Below are positions 62,775 to 64,000 of a stretch of 64,000 nucleotides of DNA, piece after piece. The DNA is from Crateriforma spongiae (GTDB lineage: Bacteria > Planctomycetota > Planctomycetia > Pirellulales > Pirellulaceae). The stretch spans positions 186,001 to 250,000 of the forward strand of contig NZ_JAAXMS010000003.1 of assembly GCF_012290005.1 (NCBI RefSeq), written 5' to 3'. Each line of letters starts with the position of its first letter. Positions within the stretch are counted from its first letter, which is position 1. The notes under the pieces are model-generated. The model had not been told where the DNA came from and ran no database searches. It was given only the letters and a program-made list of their open reading frames with translations. The position numbers were made by a program, and so were the translations under genes.

Positions 62775-64000
62775 AGATCAAAGACATCCAGATCGATGGT
62801 TTCGGCGTTTGGACCGGCCTTTCGGTCGATTCGATGCCCGAAGGCATGACGCTGTTTTACGGGCCCAACGAAGCCGGCAAAACGACGCTGATGCAGTTCA
62901 TCCGCGCGATGCTGTATGGCTTCACTCAAGAACGTCGCGAAAAGTATTTGCCACCGATTCATGGTGGCACCCCCGGCGGTGCGCTGCGTGTGACCGGCCC
63001 CGGCGGTGGTTATGAGATTCGCCGCACGTCACAGTTGACCGACAACAGTGCGACCGGTCGTCTGACGGTGACCGGACAAGACGGCTTGTCACAGGGCCAG
63101 CATCGTTTGGGCAGTCTGTTGGGACAGATCGACGAGCCCATCTTCACCAACGTGTTTGCCATCGGCATTCGCGAATTACAGGAATTGAGCACGCTGGACG
63201 GAACGGCCGCGGCCGACGAACTGTACAAGCTGTCCAGTGGTTTGGATCGTGTGTCGTTGGTTGATGTGCTGCGCGGACTTCGTGCCGGTCGCCAAGATTT
63301 GGTCGGGCAATCAGGTGGCGAACAAGAGCAGCAACAAAACCGGCTGTTCGGCATGCTGAAACGCCGCGAAAACCTGCGCCGCGAAGTCGAACAATTGACG
63401 CGGCACAGTCGCCGCTGGACCGAACTGGCCAGCCAACGCCGCGCCCAACAGCAGGAAATTGAACAGCTGTCCGAACGCATGGGCAGTTGGGAAAAGGAAG
63501 CCAAGTGCGTTGAAACCGCCACCAGCGTTCTGGACACGTGGCAGCAGCGTGAAGCGTTGCAGGAAGAGATCCACCAAACCGAACTGCAAACCGAATTGCC
63601 CGACGAAGCACCCGGGCAACTGGTCCAGATCGATGCGATGATGGACGAACGTCGCGCGAAGCTGGAGGAGATCAAAGCCAAACGACGCGAGGTGCGCGAG
63701 AAAGCCGAACAGTTGCCCGTCAGCCGGCGGATGTTGGAACTGCAAGGGCGCATCGAAGCGGCCACCGAACAGGCGACGTGGGTCGAAGCACTCGAAGAAC
63801 AAATCGAACGCCTGGATGCCCAGGTCGACAAGGCGCGGAAACAACTGGAATCCGATGCCGATCGGTTGGGGATCGACGAAGAAGACCGCGCAGCGATCTG
63901 TCGTGGCGATTTGAACTGTTTGCCCGACTTGTCCAAGCAAACGTTGACGGCTCTGGCTGAACCGGCCCGGAACGTCAAGGAAGCGATGTATGCCCTGAAG
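62771..64000 (+). CDS. SbcC/YhaN-like SMC-type ATPase (C-terminus outside window)
   Basis: The ATG at 62771 overlaps the stop of the preceding gene. The visible 410 residues hold the N-terminal ATPase half: IKDIQIDGFGVWTGLSVD and the Walker A LFYGPNEAGKTTLMQFIRAML, followed by the region LPPIHGGTPGGALRVTG. From about 190 onwards comes a long coiled coil (RREVEQLTRHSRRW, QQQEIEQLSERMG, KLEEIKAKRREVREKAEQL). The second ATPase half is beyond the edge. It pairs with the SbcD-like gene as in Mre11/Rad50-type complexes. The frame is open to the edge. Confidence 0.92.
   Translation, partial: MKIKDIQIDGFGVWTGLSVDSMPEGMTLFYGPNEAGKTTLMQFIRAMLYGFTQERREKYLPPIHGGTPGGALRVTGPGGGYEIRRTSQLTDNSATGRLTVTGQDGLSQGQHRLGSLLGQIDEPIFTNVFAIGIRELQELSTLDGTAAADELYKLSSGLDRVSLVDVLRGLRAGRQDLVGQSGGEQEQQQNRLFGMLKRRENLRREVEQLTRHSRRWTELASQRRAQQQEIEQLSERMGSWEKEAKCVETATSVLDTWQQREALQEEIHQTELQTELPDEAPGQLVQIDAMMDERRAKLEEIKAKRREVREKAEQLPVSRRMLELQGRIEAATEQATWVEALEEQIERLDAQVDKARKQLESDADRLGIDEEDRAAICRGDLNCLPDLSKQTLTALAEPARNVKEAMYALK

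Noticed and set aside
1-64000. tRNA, rRNA, insertion sequences, prophage or attachment sites
   Set aside because: I scanned for T-loop consensus, transposase motifs and long inverted or direct repeats, and found none that is convincing.

Overview
The window is a stretch of planctomycete chromosome, most likely from the Pirellulaceae (Rhodopirellula / Rubripirellula-like). The lineage call rests on protein families that are characteristic of that group: a DUF1549/DUF1553 protein with an N-terminal planctomycete cytochrome c motif, a BBP7-type outer-membrane protein, a giant LEPR-XLL exported protein with dockerin repeats, a DUF1559 pilin-like protein, a PEP-CTERM protein and a GYF-domain mini-protein. 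The DNA is moderately GC-rich and densely coding on both strands. I see no rRNA, tRNA, CRISPR array, insertion sequence or prophage, so this looks like ordinary backbone with some lineage-specific genes.

Layout. 1-12 kb: a partial DUF1549/DUF1553 protein, aldose 1-epimerase, a YidC insertase carrying a PDZ domain, a guanine-deaminase-like amidohydrolase, a single-CxxCH exported protein, TyrS and IspD. 12-22 kb: a UvrD/PcrA helicase with a TTG start, a PEP-CTERM protein, a GAF plus degenerate SpoIIE-type protein, a ketosynthase-fold protein without its active-site Cys and a secretin-like exported protein. 22-31 kb: an SDR without its catalytic Tyr, a 918-residue lipoprotein of CARDB/DUF11 type, a THUMP-like methyltransferase, a GYF protein and a DUF4129 membrane protein with a 240-bp perfect-frame minisatellite. 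31-42 kb: the 1689-residue LEPR-XLL metzincin with cohesin-like and dockerin parts, the Cys-rich BBP7 protein, a DNA-encoded acidic membrane protein and a TPR lipoprotein. 42-49 kb: a run of minus-strand genes (FabI, thioredoxin-like, prenyltransferase-fold, orphan ABC ATPase, membrane LRR, S4 protein). 49-60 kb: a sigma-54 activator, esterase, DinB, small lipoprotein, DUF1559, Nei-type glycosylase, SGNH hydrolase, SDR, amidohydrolase and AAG-type glycosylase. 60-64 kb: orphan ParA and partner, then a YhaO/SbcD-like and a YhaN/SbcC-like gene, the last running off the window.

How the genes fit together. Most are single housekeeping or envelope genes. Probable co-transcribed pairs, judged by overlap, are prenyltransferase-fold/ABC ATPase (11-nt overlap), LRR/S4 (1 nt), SGNH hydrolase/SDR (4 nt) and SbcD-like/SbcC-like (4 nt). 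Fatty-acid synthesis is represented by FabI and the odd ketosynthase; base-excision repair by two glycosylases within 5 kb.

The most interesting signals are: (1) an 11-bp word, CTCCGGTGCAA, present eight times exactly in either orientation, in coding and non-coding DNA, far above chance; (2) a recurring theme of enzyme folds that have lost catalytic residues (ketosynthase, SDR, SpoIIE phosphatase, prenyltransferase beta, SbcD); (3) YidC with an inserted PDZ domain; (4) a giant protein that appears to hold both cohesin-like and dockerin modules plus a metzincin site; and (5) an in-frame 15-bp minisatellite in a membrane protein.
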